64,000 bases of DNA, taken from NCBI RefSeq assembly GCF_000283155.1, contig NW_004454224.1, positions 11,492,127 to 11,556,126 on the forward strand, read 5' to 3'. Under the pieces are notes generated by a model. That model was not told where the DNA came from and searched no databases. It worked only from the letters and a program-made list of their open reading frames with translations. Below are positions 10,329 to 22,035 of this stretch, piece by piece. The stretch's first letter is position 1; every line of letters starts with the position of its first letter. The DNA is from Ceratotherium simum simum (lineage: Eukaryota; Chordata; Mammalia; Perissodactyla; Rhinocerotidae). A program made the translations under genes and the position numbers.

Positions 10329-13300
10329 CATCCGCAGTGTCATGCAGAAGTACCTGGAGGACCGGGGCGAGGTGACCTTTGAGAAGATCTTCTCCCAGAA
10401 GCTGGGTGAGTACAGTGGGGCCTCTGCCAGCCCCAAGGGCTTTCTGCCGCTTGTCTAGCTGCCCAAGCCTGGGGCGTGGGGGGCAGGAGGATCCCGAGGC
10501 CGCCTTCCAGCCCCCACCTCAGCTGGCTGGGCTGTGTTCTCCTCTCCCAGGAGGTTTGGCCTCCCAGCCCCGGGGGTAGGGCAGCCAGTGAGCCCCCTGG
10601 GTTGGCAGCAGGGCTGCTCAGGGCTGCGACCCATGGTGCCTCCCAGCCCCTGGCTGTTGGCCCAGGGAGCCCCGTGAAGGGGGTGGGGGCCCAGCAGTCT
10701 TCCAGAGCTGCCTGCCGGGGAAGTTCCTCCTTTGGGGTTTTTGTTTTTGAGAGTTGCAGCTTCCCCTTGGCGCAGGCACATCTGCTCTGGGCCGTTGGTA
10801 GAACTGACAGGAAGGGGCGGGGCCCTTCCTGTGGCGCCTGCTGCTCTGTGGTCGGCCTGGCCCCGCCCCCGTGGGTCGTCTTTGTGAGCAACCTGCTTTG
10901 GCAGGCCCCTTCATCCTCCTCCTCCAGTGCCAGTTGTCTGAGACACTTCGTGGGTCCACCCCACAGACCTGGCCCATTGGGCAGGGTTGGAGCGGGTCTC
11001 AGGGAAGCAGGTTTCAGCCACACACAGCTCTGATTTGGCCTTCTGGCGAACAGGATCTCAGCTCTGAAATGGGAGTGGCCTGGCCTGGCTTGGCCTGGCA
11101 GGATCGGGCGTTAGAGGTCAGGCTTGGGGAATCAGGAAGCACAGTTTGGGTCCCCTGTCTGTGCTGTGTGACCTTGGGCACATCGCTTCACCTCTCTGAG
11201 CCTGCTGGTGTCCTCACCTGGGAACTAGGACTCAGGAGCCCTGCTGCCCAGGACTCTTGGAGGACAGTGGTCAGTGAAAGCCCCTTGCCCACTGGGAAGC
11301 CCTAGTTATTAGTTACCCAAAGGCATGATATTGAAAGGCCAGGCCACCCTTAGCAGAAGTGATGGCTGCGAGCCCTGGCAGAAGTGCCCAGAGGGGGCCC
11401 CCAAAGAGGCGTGGGAAGCCACCGGTGCAAGCCTGGTCACCCGTGTCGGGCTGGAAGGAGCAAAGACCGCCCTTACTTCTGCTTTGCCCTCCAGGGCTGC
11501 TCTGGGGCCAGGCCTCAGCCCCACTCCCTGGGAGGGGGTCTCCTGTGAGCCCTTTCTGCAGCCCCTCTTCCATTCCCCAACGGCCTTATGTCCTTAAGAC
11601 CACCTGCACCAGGGCCCCACCCCCTGCCTGTCTTTCCCAGGACCTTCCATCTGGTAGAGGAGTCTTGAGTCCTACTCATCCCTGCCACATGCTACCTGCC
11701 TGACAGGCCTCCCTGAGCCTCAGTTTCCCCAACTGGACCCACCCTCCCTGTCTGTTTCTCAGGGCTGCTGTGAGAATCAGCCAGATGATGGAGGAGGCCC
11801 AAGGCCAGGGAGAGGGGTGTGGTCCCGCTCGGAGGCTGCCTTCCATCCTGTGCTGCAGCTCAGGCTGGCCCAGGTGGATCTCACTGCACCTGCACAGCCC
11901 TCCCGGTGGGGGTGTTGCCCTCTCGGAGGAGGCGCAGGCCCCAGACTGCAGTGACAGGCCGGGGGGCCCGGGCGCCAGAGCCAGCTCCTTGCCTCTGCCT
12001 CACCAGGGTGCCTGTCACATCCCAGCTGCCATCCGAGGAAGCAGACTCTGGGAGGGGTAGAAACGCGGGCACCCCTATCTTGAATCCCAGAATCTGTAGT
12101 GGGTGGCAGCCTTTGAGGCTGCCTTGCCCAGCACCCCGCTGGGGGCAGAGACCACCTTGGCTGCCTCCTTGGCCAGTTCTGCCCAGGGAGCCCCAAGCCC
12201 ACACCTCCCACCATGATGGGAAGGTGTCTGAGAGGGATGTGGCTCAGTGCGACCCAACACGCTTGCTTTCAGGGTACCTGCTCTTCCGAGACTTCTGCCT
12301 GAAACACCTGGAGGAGGCCAAGCCGTTGGTCGAGTTCTATGAGGAGGTGAGGCCGGGCGGGCTGGCAGGGGTGCAGCGGGGCCTGGCCCCGCTCTGGCTG
12401 GAGAAAGGGGAAGAGGTTGGGGCTACTTTTGTTGAATCCACAAGACGCCTGGTGTTGGTGTCAGTGTCACCTGTGGGGACCTTGTCCTCTAGATTAAGAA
12501 ATACGAGAAGCTAGAGACAGAGGAGGAGCGCCTGGCCCGCAGCCGGGAGATCTTCGACACCTACATCATGAAGGAGCTGCTGGCCCGCTCGCATGTGAGT
12601 GCCCCGGCTAGCTTGTCCTCAGGCCCAGACCTGCGCGCCGCCCCAGAGCGACCTGGGTGCTGGGAAGGGGTGAAAGGACCCTGCGGAGAATTCATGGCCA
12701 CCTCTGTCTTCCCAGCCCTTCTCCAAAAGTGCCACTGAGCATGTCCAGGGCCACCTGGTGAAGAAGCAGGTGCCTCCAGATCTCTTCCAGGTATGTGCTG
12801 GGCTTGTTCCCTGCTGCCTCTCAGCCCAGTCGGGGCCACCCTGGGGCAGCCCAGGTCAAGGAGCCTAGTCGGCTCCCCCTCTGGCTCTGTCACCAACCTC
12901 CAGCTTCCTCCCTTAGCCCTACATCGAAGAGATTTGTCAGAACCTGCGAGGGGATGTGTTCCAGAAATTCATCGAGAGGTGAGAGCGGGGCGTGTGCCGT
13001 AGGGGAAGAGGCTGCCCTGAGGAGGGATATGGATGGCGTGGAGGAGAGAGGCCTGCCTGCTTTAAGCCCCGGCAGGTGGGCAGCTGGCCCATCTGCGGCC
13101 CAGTGCAGGGACCACTGGGAGGTCGTCGCCTCCTCCACACTCCTACCCCGCCCTTCTCAGTACCGGGCATCTCCAGGCTGTCCTAGACGATTCTCCAGGG
13201 ACTAAGGGGCCACTGACGCATCTTCCCCTCCCAGGGACTGCCTAGCACCTTGCTGGGCCCATCTGGGCCAAGAAGCATCGGGATGGTGTTTGGGGCGGGC

Positions 13301-16300
13301 AAGAGAGGGCACACTGCCCTGATGCCTGTGGCCTGGTGGGTGGGGGTTGTGGGCAGATGTCAGCTTGATGTAAGGAACAGCTTGGTTAGGGTCCCGGCTG
13401 CCCAGCCATGGAGTGGGGCCTTCACAGGGAGTGAGTGCTGTGTCACTGGAGGTGTGCAAGCAGGGACGAGGTGAGCATTGTCGAGGATGTGGTAGCAGGA
13501 AGTCTGGGTCAGACTGGAAGACTCCTCTCTAAGCTTGTCTGATCCCAGCAGGAGCCCAAAGACAGGTCGCCAGGCCGCTCAGGCCGGCGTTGTTCCTGGC
13601 AGTCCCAGAAGAGGACCCTGAGGCTCGGGACCCGGGAATGGCAGTGGGGTGGGGCAGGCTCGTGCTCAGCATCATTCCGCCTGCCCTCTTTCTGAGGCTT
13701 GTCTGAGCCCCGGCTTCTTCTCTTACAGCGATAAATTCACACGGTTTTGCCAGTGGAAGAATGTGGAGCTCAACATCCACGTGAGTGGGCTGGGCGGGTG
13801 TGGAGAGCCCTGCTCCCCGCTCTCCTCCCTGGGAGCCGGGCCCGGGGAGGTCAGGGGCGTCTGCCCTTCAGCCCCTGGGCCGTGGCTGTGTAGTCAGTGG
13901 CAGGATCCCAGTGGGGGTGGCTCAGGGCAGGTAATAAGCATGTGGCGAGGGTGGCCCCGGGTGTGGGGGCCCTGACATGGGACCAGCCCCCGCTGCCTGG
14001 GTGCCTCTGTCCCAGGGCGGGGCCCAGGCAGCCTGCAGTGACGCCGGTTGTTGCCTCCCCCGCAGCTGACCATGAATGACTTCAGCGTGCACCGCATCAT
14101 CGGGCGCGGGGGCTTCGGCGAGGTCTATGGATGCCGGAAGGCCGACACGGGCAAGATGTGAGCGCCTGCTCAGCTGGCGGCGGCGAGGGGGGGGTGCCTG
14201 AGGGAGAGGAGGGCCCTGGGAGCCAGGTGGCAGGGTCCCGAGTGGGCAGTCTCTGCAAAGGGCCATACGCTGTTCCCTCCAGGCTGCTGTCTCCCTCCCT
14301 CCTGTCTGCGCTGTTACCCGCCCCACAGGCCCCCGGGGCCCCCGACCCACCGGCACTTTCTCCTGCCTTCTCTCTGTCTCTGATTCTCTGATGTGTGTCA
14401 TAGCTTGTTGTGGTGTCTAGTCTTCCCCGCAGAAGCCTGAGGACTGTCCCCTCGCCCGAGAGGCAGCCCTGGGCTCTGCATGAAGGTGCGTGTGGACTGA
14501 CTGACTGACCGACAGCCCCTCCCCCTCCCAGGTACGCCATGAAGTGTCTGGACAAGAAGCGCATCAAGATGAAGCAGGGGGAGACCCTGGCCCTGAATGA
14601 GCGCATCATGCTCTCCCTCGTCAGCACCGGCGTGAGTGGCGGGCCCGGGCTGGCCACCAGAGCAGCGTCAGGTTCCAGAACCTTGAGCAACCTCTGCTGA
14701 CCTTCCCTCTCGTCCTCTCCTAGGACTGCCCGTTCATCGTCTGCATGTCGTACGCGTTCCACACGCCAGACAAGCTCAGCTTCATCCTCGATCTCATGAA
14801 CGGTGAGTGTGTGGCCTGGCCCCAAGGGCACTGCAGGGCTGGGGGCTGGGGGCTGGGCAGGGAGCTGAGCGCCACCTGCGGGGCTGCCTCCCTCAGGCGG
14901 GGACCTGCACTACCACCTGTCCCAGCACGGGGTCTTCTCCGAGGCCGACATGCGCTTCTACGCGGCCGAGATCATCCTGGGCCTGGAGCACATGCACAAC
15001 CGCTTCGTTGTCTACCGGGACCTGAAGGTGAGGCGCCGCCGAGGTCCCCTCCCTCCTCAGCACGCCTGGCAGCCAGGCCCACGGGAGTGGTGTCCTGGGA
15101 CAGGGCCGGCCCGGCTCCTCCCCTCTTCACTCTTCCTCCCACCCAGCCATTTTCTGGGTTTGGGTTGTGATTGGAGGAAGGAGAAGACCCACCCGGGGCC
15201 TTGTCCCTGGACACTCATAATCTAGAGCGAGGACAGTGACCCGGCTGGCATCTTGCCTGGCCGGGCACTGTCCTGAGCCGCCCCCGGGGCAGCTCACTGG
15301 GCTTCCTCCACAGCCGGCCAATATCCTTCTGGACGAGCACGGCCACGTGCGCATTTCAGACCTGGGCCTGGCCTGCGACTTCTCCAAGAAGAAGCCCCAC
15401 GCCAGCGTGTGAGTGCCTTAGCCCCCCACTCTTCCTTCCCACACCCTCCGCCAAGTCCGCTCATGGCCTCCTCGCCTCCACAGGGGCACCCACGGGTACA
15501 TGGCCCCCGAGGTTCTGCAGAAGGGCGTGGCCTACGACAGCAGCGCCGACTGGTTCTCCCTGGGCTGCATGCTCTTCAAGTTGCTGAGGGGGTGAGCGGG
15601 CCATCCCAGGCGGGTGGGTGGGACAGGACAGAGAGAAGCTCTTCCCCAGGCCAAGTAGGAGGCTGGGGGCCGGGAACCCACAGCTGCTTGGGTGTTAGGG
15701 GTGGCATCATCCCTGGCTTTGGATGAGGATCATTCATGTTGCCTGTCTCAGTTTCCCCATTCCTGTCCTCTGACCTTGGACTTTGGCCTCTCTTGCCCAG
15801 GCACAGCCCCTTCCGGCAGCACAAGACCAAAGACAAGCATGAGATTGACCGCATGACGTTGACAATGGTGAGTGTAGGCTCCCAGCCCCTGGAGGCTGGG
15901 TGGAGCCCAGGGGGACCGCAGTGGGGCTTGGGTCTCCTGCGGGTATCAGGGTCACGGTCTCTTGGTTCTCACCAACTAGCGATGATCTCGGGCTGCTTAT
16001 CCACACTCTGGCCTCCTGCCCTGTAGGCTCCCCACTCCCTGTGTTGTCAGAGCAAGCATGCCTGCTGGGGGTGAGTTAGGAAGCTGTGCGCATTTCAGAC
16101 CTGGGCCTGGCCTGCGACTGTCTCTCCTTGTGCTGCGGGCTGGACCCCCGGGGGCCCCAGAGCTGTGATGGGGCCACAGGCCCTCCCTTGGTCCCTGTCA
16201 ACATCCCACTCCTCCCTGCAGGCCGTGGAGCTGCCTGACTCCTTCTCCCCCGAGCTCCGCTCCTTGCTCGAGGGGCTGCTGCAGAGGGATGTCAACCGGA

Positions 16301-18287
16301 GACTGGGCTGCCTGGGCCGAGGGTGAGTGCCCGGGACCAGGCCGCTGTCCCCGGCCTGCCCTCCTGCCGGGCCCTGGGCGCTGGGGCTTGCTGCTTTGTT
16401 CAGGCCTCTGCAGTGGGCCGCTGGGCCAGCCTGCCCGGGCCTCCGCCTGTGCCTCCCTGAGGACAGGGCTGTGTCCCGTCACTGGAGTGCCGTCCATGGT
16501 CCCAGCCTCCTTTGAGGAACTCACAGGTTCTCAGGGTGCGGGGCTGCCCGGGGGTGCAGCTGCTGGAGCGGCCTGGGGACTGGCTTCCGGAGGGGCCCTT
16601 GTAACAAAGACAGTGATGATGATGATGACAGCAGCTTTTTATGTTTATTAAACATTTACCAAGTGCCAGGTGTAATGTTGCAAGAAATACAAATATCTAG
16701 ACTCACGACAGCCGTGCGATGTGGGAACTGCTCCTCTTTCCATCTTAGAAATGAGGAAACAGGTTGAGGTTTAAGGAACTTGACCAAGGTCTCGCAGCTA
16801 GAGTGGCAGAACCAGGAGTTAGCCTGGGCCACCTGCCCCAGGGCCCAGACTTAGTCCGCAGCCTGGACGACCCACATCTCCCCACAGGGCCCAGGAAGTG
16901 AAGGAGAGCCCCTTCTTCCGCTCCCTGGACTGGCAGATGGTCTTCTTGCAGAAGGTAACGGCCTGGGGCCGGGGCCGGGCGGGGCACCTGCAGCCCCTGC
17001 CCTGTGCTGATGCCCAGCTCCCGTTGTGCTGCAGTACCCGCCCCCGCTGATCCCGCCACGAGGGGAGGTGAATGCGGCCGACGCCTTCGACATTGGCTCT
17101 TTTGATGAGGAGGACACAAAAGGCATCAAGGTACCAGGCCTTGCCTGGTCTCTCCCACCTGAGCCCGGCCCGCGTGGCATCCTCCTCCTCTGCCCTTGAG
17201 ACCCCGCGCCCGCCCTGTCAGCTGCTGGGCCTCGGGCTCCTCCTCCCTAGACATCCCTGGGGGTGGCGGCTGGACCAGACCACTCTGCTCCGGGGGGCCT
17301 GGGGCTGGGCAGGCCTGTGGCTGATGGATGTCCCTCCCTGTCCACACGTGAAGTTACTGGACAGCGACCAGGAGCTCTACCGCAACTTCCCCCTCACCAT
17401 CTCGGAGCGGTGGCAGCAGGAGGTGGCAGAGACTGTCTTCGACACCATCAACGCTGAGACGGACCGGCTGGAGACCCGCAAGAAAACCAAAAACAAGCAG
17501 CTGGGCCACGAAGAAGGTGAGGGTCCGTGGCTGCCGTGGGCACCCGCTGCCCACCTTAGAGATGAGAAACAGGCTTGGGTTTCAGGAACCTGGCCCAGGT
17601 CGCAGCCAGAAAGCAACCGGACCAGGATTCAAACCCGGGCGAGGCTGGGCCCAGCTGAGGCCACCTCTCTCGCTCTCTCCGGTCAGACTACGCCCTGGGC
17701 AAGGACTGCATCATGCACGGCTACATGTCCAAGATGGGCAACCCCTTCCTGACGCAGTGGCAGCGGCGGTACTTCTACCTGTTCCCCAACCGGCTCGAGT
17801 GGCGGGGCGAGGGCGAGGCCCCGGTAAGGAGCGTGGCTGGCGCCGGAGGCTCGTGGGGTCAGTGGCTGGCTGGGCTTGTCCTGCGCCCTCACCACCCCCT
17901 CCCCGCCCTGCAGCAGAGCCTGCTGACCATGGAGGAGATCCAGTCGGTGGAGGAGACACAGATCAAGGAGCGGAAGTGCCTCCTTCTCAAGATCCGCGGC
18001 GGGAAACAGTTCGTCCTGCAGTGCGACGTGAGTGGGGCCGGGGCAGGCGGCGGGGGCAGGGTGGGGACGGAGGGGCCTTCGGGGCGCCCAGCCCCGCCTG
18101 ACGGAGCCTGGGGCGTGTGCAGAGCGACCCTGAGCTGGTGCAGTGGAAGAAGGAGCTGCGGGACGCCTACCGCGAGGCCCAGCAGCTGGTGCAGCGGGTG
18201 CCCAAGATGAAGAACAAGCCCCGCTCGCCCGTGGTGGAGCTGAGCAAGGTGCCGCTGATCCAGCGAGGCAGCGCCAACGGCCTCTGA
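10329..18287 (+). CDS. GRK2: GRK2 (beta-adrenergic receptor kinase 1), exons 2-21, 5'-partial
   Basis: G-protein-coupled receptor kinase 2 phosphorylates agonist-occupied GPCRs, starting arrestin binding and desensitisation, and is recruited to the membrane by G-beta-gamma and PIP2. Exons: 10329-10405, 12273-12346, 12493-12594, 12716-12790, 12917-12978, 13729-13780, 14066-14157, 14532-14631, 14724-14802, 14897-15027, 15314-15408, 15484-15591, 15801-15867, 16222-16322, 16888-16954, 17035-17130, 17354-17516, 17687-17823, 17914-18027, 18123-18287. All introns are GT-AG and phases join. These 1,957 coding bases plus 113 for the off-window exon 1 match the 689-aa family length. Visible features in full-length numbering: RGS-homology domain about 54-175 with R106 and D110; kinase domain from about 191 with [10 protein letters not shown], the YAMK lysine (K220), YRDLKPAN (D317), DLG (D335) and a THGYMAPE activation segment; PH domain about 558-652; and the ERK-site serine (S670, PRSP). 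Compared with human GRK2 from memory, changes are few (for example S111T and C120R). Identification is certain; exon 1 is outside the window. Confidence 0.98.
11125..11235 (+). repeat. MIR SINE fossil in GRK2 intron 2
   Basis: Contains 'gtgtgaccttgggcacatc' then 'cacctctctgagcctg', the typical MIR core order. Confidence 0.6.
16086..16119 (+). repeat. Exact 34-bp copy of GRK2 exon 12 in intron 14
   Basis: Bases 16086-16119 are identical over 34 positions to exon 12 bases 15347-15380. In exon 12 this stretch encodes the strand leading into the DLG metal-binding motif and the residues just after it ([11 protein letters not shown]). Identity stops abruptly on both sides, so it is a short same-strand microduplication about 739 bp downstream, not an exon duplication. 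It carries an internal TTTCAG that resembles a splice acceptor, and a GGG|GTGAGT donor-like string sits just upstream at 16,071. Confidence 0.9.
16610..16850 (-). repeat. MIR-type fossil in GRK2 intron 15
   Basis: Reads 'ttaaacatttaccaagtgcc', then 'agaaatgaggaaacagg', then 'aaggtctcgcagctagagtg' and 'aaccaggagttagcctgggc', the reverse complement of a MIR. Confidence 0.7.
17545..17645 (-). repeat. MIR fossil in GRK2 intron 18
   Basis: Short reverse-complement MIR: 'gatgagaaacaggcttggg', 'cctggcccaggtcgcag' and 'ccaggattcaaacccggg'. Confidence 0.6.
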
Positions 18288-19420
18288 CCCGCCCGCCCAT
18301 CCTCCTGCCCGCCCGCCCGCCTTTTATAAACCTCTAATTTATTTTGTCGAATTTTTATTATTTGTTTTCCCGCAAAGCGGAAAAGGTTTTATTTTGTAAT
18401 TATTGTGATTTCCTGTGGCCCCAGCCTGGCCCAGCCCCCAGGGAGGGGCCTGCTTGCCTTGGCTCCTGCTGCCACCACCCCAGCCACTGTCCGGCCCCCC
18501 TCAGTCCTGACCCCCCAGGGGCCGCCCGCTCCCAGTGTCTTCCTGCGGGGGGCGAGCAGCCCCCAGCAGCCCTCCCGCCCCTTCCCCGGGGATGCCGCCA
18601 CACCGAGTTGTGCACCTCAGGCTCTGTGGGCTGTGCTCTGTGCCCACGGCACAGCTGGGTGGCCCAGCACCCCCCACCCCAGGGGAGGCCGCAGCACAGG
18701 GATGCTACTTGAATGTTCCCACTGCGGCCCCTCCTGCAACAGGGACACAGCCCTGCACTGTCCTGCCCTCCAGCCAGGGGTGGGAGAGGGGCCCGTTGTC
18801 TCCCAGACCCAGGGCCTCCCACAGTGATCTGGGCCCCTGCACCCTTGCTCGAGAAGAGCCCCTGTGTCACTGACTGCCTCCATTCCCACCTTCCCTGGAC
18901 ACTGGGCTCGGCCAGGAGGGTGGCGTTGGCAGTGGGTGCTGCTGCCCTCACTGTAGCCCCCCCCTTCCTCCCGCCGAAGCGCCCGGGCTCAGGGACCACA
19001 GAAAGGCCACTGCGGGTTGTGCCACACTGGCCTGGCCTGGCCCCAAGGTCCCCCTTTCCCCTCATCTGCCCAGGACCATAGAAGGGCCAGCAGCTGGCCG
19101 GGCAGCACAGCGAGAGGGGGCCGGGTGGTGCCAGCCCTTCCCCAAGGCCGGTCAGAGTGCCCCCGGGGCTGTCCAGCCCCACAGCCCCACGTCCTGTCAG
19201 TGCTACCGCCCACAGGGCGCCACCTCGCCCGCCGCATGCCCCCTCGTGCCAGTCTCGCTGCCATGTGTGGTGTCGCACCCTCTCCCCCGGGGCTGGGTCG
19301 GCGCACCCTCCCCCCATCTACTCACTCCCCGGGGCATTTCTTTGCCGATTTTTGAATGTGATTTTAAAGAGTGGAAAATGATACTATGCGTTTTTATAAA
19401 AAATGGTGCCTGACTTGGCT
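18288..19420 (+). other. GRK2: GRK2 3' UTR
   Basis: Starts right after the TGA at 18285-18287. It is GC-rich with two AT-rich patches (about 18,330-18,410 and 19,330-19,400). The 3' end is inferred from the last AT-rich patch, a TATAAA hexamer and a following GT-rich stretch; no AATAAA or ATTAAA is seen in this last patch. Open frames inside it are not conserved products I recognise. Confidence 0.75.
19395..19400 (+). terminator. Probable non-canonical polyadenylation signal (TATAAA) of GRK2
   Basis: TATAAA within 'tttttataaaaaatgg', followed within 20-40 bases by a GT/T-rich downstream element ('ggctgtgtcag', 'cttttgtgcc'). TATAAA is a known weaker variant hexamer. Cleavage is expected at about 19,410-19,425. 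Confidence 0.5.
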
Positions 19421-19424
19421 GTGT

Positions 19425-21700
19425 CAGACTCTTTTGTGCCCGATGATAATTTTTAGCCTCCACTGGGCCGGGGCCTGAGGGGAGAGGGTCTTGGTGGCAC
19501 CGGGTCTCTCCACAGCAGGCATCCAGGGCCCGCCGCCCAGGCCCAAGCACTCTCCAGGGTGGGGCGGGGCGCTCCCACTCCCCTTCTCCCACCCCGACGG
19601 CTGTCCTCTGACTGTCCGGGAGCAGAGGGGTCTTCTGCCCACTACCCAGGGAAGCAAGAGGAGGTGCCTGCATTTCAGTGCTCGGTGTCACGTTTGGACT
19701 GGCTGACTGAGGACACCCCTGTGGACAGTGAGACAAGCACCTCTGCCCTCAGGGCCACACTGCAGCCTCTGGGCCCTTGGCCTTCTCTGGCTTTGTCCTC
19801 CCTTCTGGCCTCGCTGTGCAGCCCCCAGCAGTCCCTGAGGCCTGAGGGATCCCGCAGCATCAGGCCTCATCTACCCAGAGGCTCTGGTCAACTTCCTTTT
19901 CCCCATGTCCCTGCTCTCCAGGCCCCCATGGGTGGTGTCCTTTGCTGCCCACCCTATGTGGGGCTCTGCTGGGCAAGGCTGAGGGGCTCACAGAGTCTCG
20001 GAGGAAATGGCCTTTGAGCTGGGCCTCCAGCACTGGGGTAGAGGAGGTGGGGAGGACATTTCTGATGCCGAACAGGGCCAGGCAGTCAGGAGTGGCTCAG
20101 GTTGGCAGGAGCACTGTGAGAAGGAGACAGGCCTGGGAGGTTGTGAATGCCAGGCTAACCTGGCCCAGAGCCCAGCGCGCACTTAGTGACTACAGAACGA
20201 AGATGGGAATGGACGTGGAGCCTGAACCTGGAAAGGCTCTGGGGAGTCCTTAAAGGCTCTGGACAGAGGCTGGGTGATGAGAGCTGGCTGTAAAAGTAAG
20301 TCACTGATTACCACGCGCAGGATGTGTGGAGGGCGGTGAAGGATAGGAGGCAGGGAGACAGGTTAGGGGCCACTGCTTCTGTCCAGGGAAGAGGTGTCAT
20401 GATGGTGGTGAGAGAGGAGGAGATGCAAAGAAGCCAGATGAGAAGAACATGCCCAGCAGGAATGGGTGGGACCTGGAGGTGACAGAAAGGTGGCAGTCCC
20501 AGATGGCACATGACAGCCAGGAGCAGAGCTGGCCTGAGGGGAAGATGGTAAATGTGGCTGGATCTGGTTTCAGACATTTCGATGGGCTAGCATGGGGCAC
20601 TGGGCACAGAGATGTCCCAGAAGGAGCTGAAATGCAGTCCTGGAGGTGGCATCAGAGTGACAGTGGGAACAGACAGGCTTTCATCCAGGGAGAAGCCTGA
20701 CTTGGGGGTCAGGAAGGGAGAAAGAGCCCCTGGAAAGGGTTGAGAAGACAACCGGATTAGGAATCAAGGGCCAGTGGGAAGTTGTGTTCAAGACCACAAA
20801 CCAAGAGAGGCTGGGCCTGAGAAAGTCCTGCTAGATTTGGGTGGAAGATGGCTTGGGGGAGGGGTGGCCCCGTTTAAGAAAGGTGGAGGAGCTAGAGGGG
20901 GTGGCAGCAGTGGCGGCCAGCAGGGCCTGATTTTAGAGTTCTGGACATTCAGAGGCCTTTGAGCTACTGTAGACCGAGGACATTACAACGACCTGGTGAC
21001 ACCACAGGGCCGGGCAGCGAAGTTATCCCAGATAGCCCAGGAGCCACCCCACCACAAGGAGAGGGCAGGGTGAAAATGGCAACCAGGGCCTCCCAGCCCA
21101 GACTCAGCTCAAACTTCTAGATCAAACTATCTAGTCATTTTACAGATAAGAAGACTGAGACCAGAGGATCAGTCTTGGCCAAGCCTGGCCACTGCCTCAC
21201 CATCCAACAAGACCAGGACCAGACCGCAGGCTAAGGCTAGGGTAAGGACGCCATGGCTCGGCCGACTGAGGCCTGCACACTGGTTCCGGTGTGGGTGGAG
21301 GGGCCGGCCCTGATTTCGAAACTCCCCTTCCTCTCCTGACACTGGCAGCAAAGTGCAGCCTCTGCAAAAGGGCTCCATGCGGTGGGTGAAAGCAGCCGTT
21401 CGTGGTGGACAGTCCTCCACCAGGAGGGGTCAGAACTAGCAAGGCCTGGTCCCCCCACTCGCCAATACTCCCCTCCCTGACTCCAGAGCCCTGAGGGGCC
21501 GCCTCCCCGCATGGCTGGGCCCAGCCCGTGGTGTGGCGCCACCGGACACCGGCCCAGGTCCCTGGGGAAGGCGCGTCATGCCAAGCTGGCCAGCATTTAG
21601 GGGCATCTGTGACGTGATGGAAACGGGAGCCAGGACCTCCCGCCTCCCCCGCACTCACAGGCATAGTACTTGCGAGGCCTGGGGTAGGAAGAGCGGGACA
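19425..21700. other. GRK2-ANKRD13D intergenic interval
   Basis: About 2.3 kb with no recognisable exon. The purine-rich stretch at about 19,970-20,960 resembles decayed repeat-derived sequence ('gcctttgagctgggcctcc', 'ggaggtggcatcagagtg'), but I cannot name its family. A short MIR-like piece lies near 21,140-21,190 ('cattttacagataagaagac'). Confidence 0.5.
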
Positions 21701-21879
21701 TGGGCGGGTGGTTGCCGGGGGGACGCAACTAATCCAGAGGAGCAGGACCGGCAGCTCGCTGCGCACACGCGCGCGCACAACCCGAGGGCCCAGGCCCCAC
21801 CCCTCGCCCAGCCGCCCCGCCCCCGGACCTCCTCCTCCCCTTTCCGGACCCGCCAGGAGGGGTCTGCGCTGGGCCTGGG

Positions 21880-21893
21880 CGCCCCCTGCAGGC
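21880..21893 (-). promoter_or_regulatory. CTCF-like motif upstream of ANKRD13D
   Basis: The minus strand reads GCCTGCAGGGGGCG, matching the core CTCF pattern (CCASYAGRKGGC) at 11 of 12 positions. It sits in the CpG island between GRK2 and ANKRD13D. Binding is inferred from the motif only. Confidence 0.4.
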
Positions 21894-22035
21894 CGCGGGC
21901 GGAGGTTGGCCAGGCCCCGCCCTCCGGACCGCCCACCGCAGACCCTTGCCCTGCCGAGGCCCCGGCGGAGACCCGGGTCCCGGCTTCTCTCCTGGCGCGC
22001 GTGGTTGCCATGGCGGCTGGGCAGCGCCCCCCGCC

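Noticed and set aside
16040..16130. Possible duplicated GRK2 exon in intron 14
   Set aside because: Only 34 bp are copied, no exon boundary is included and neighbouring codons are absent, so it is a microduplication rather than an alternative exon.
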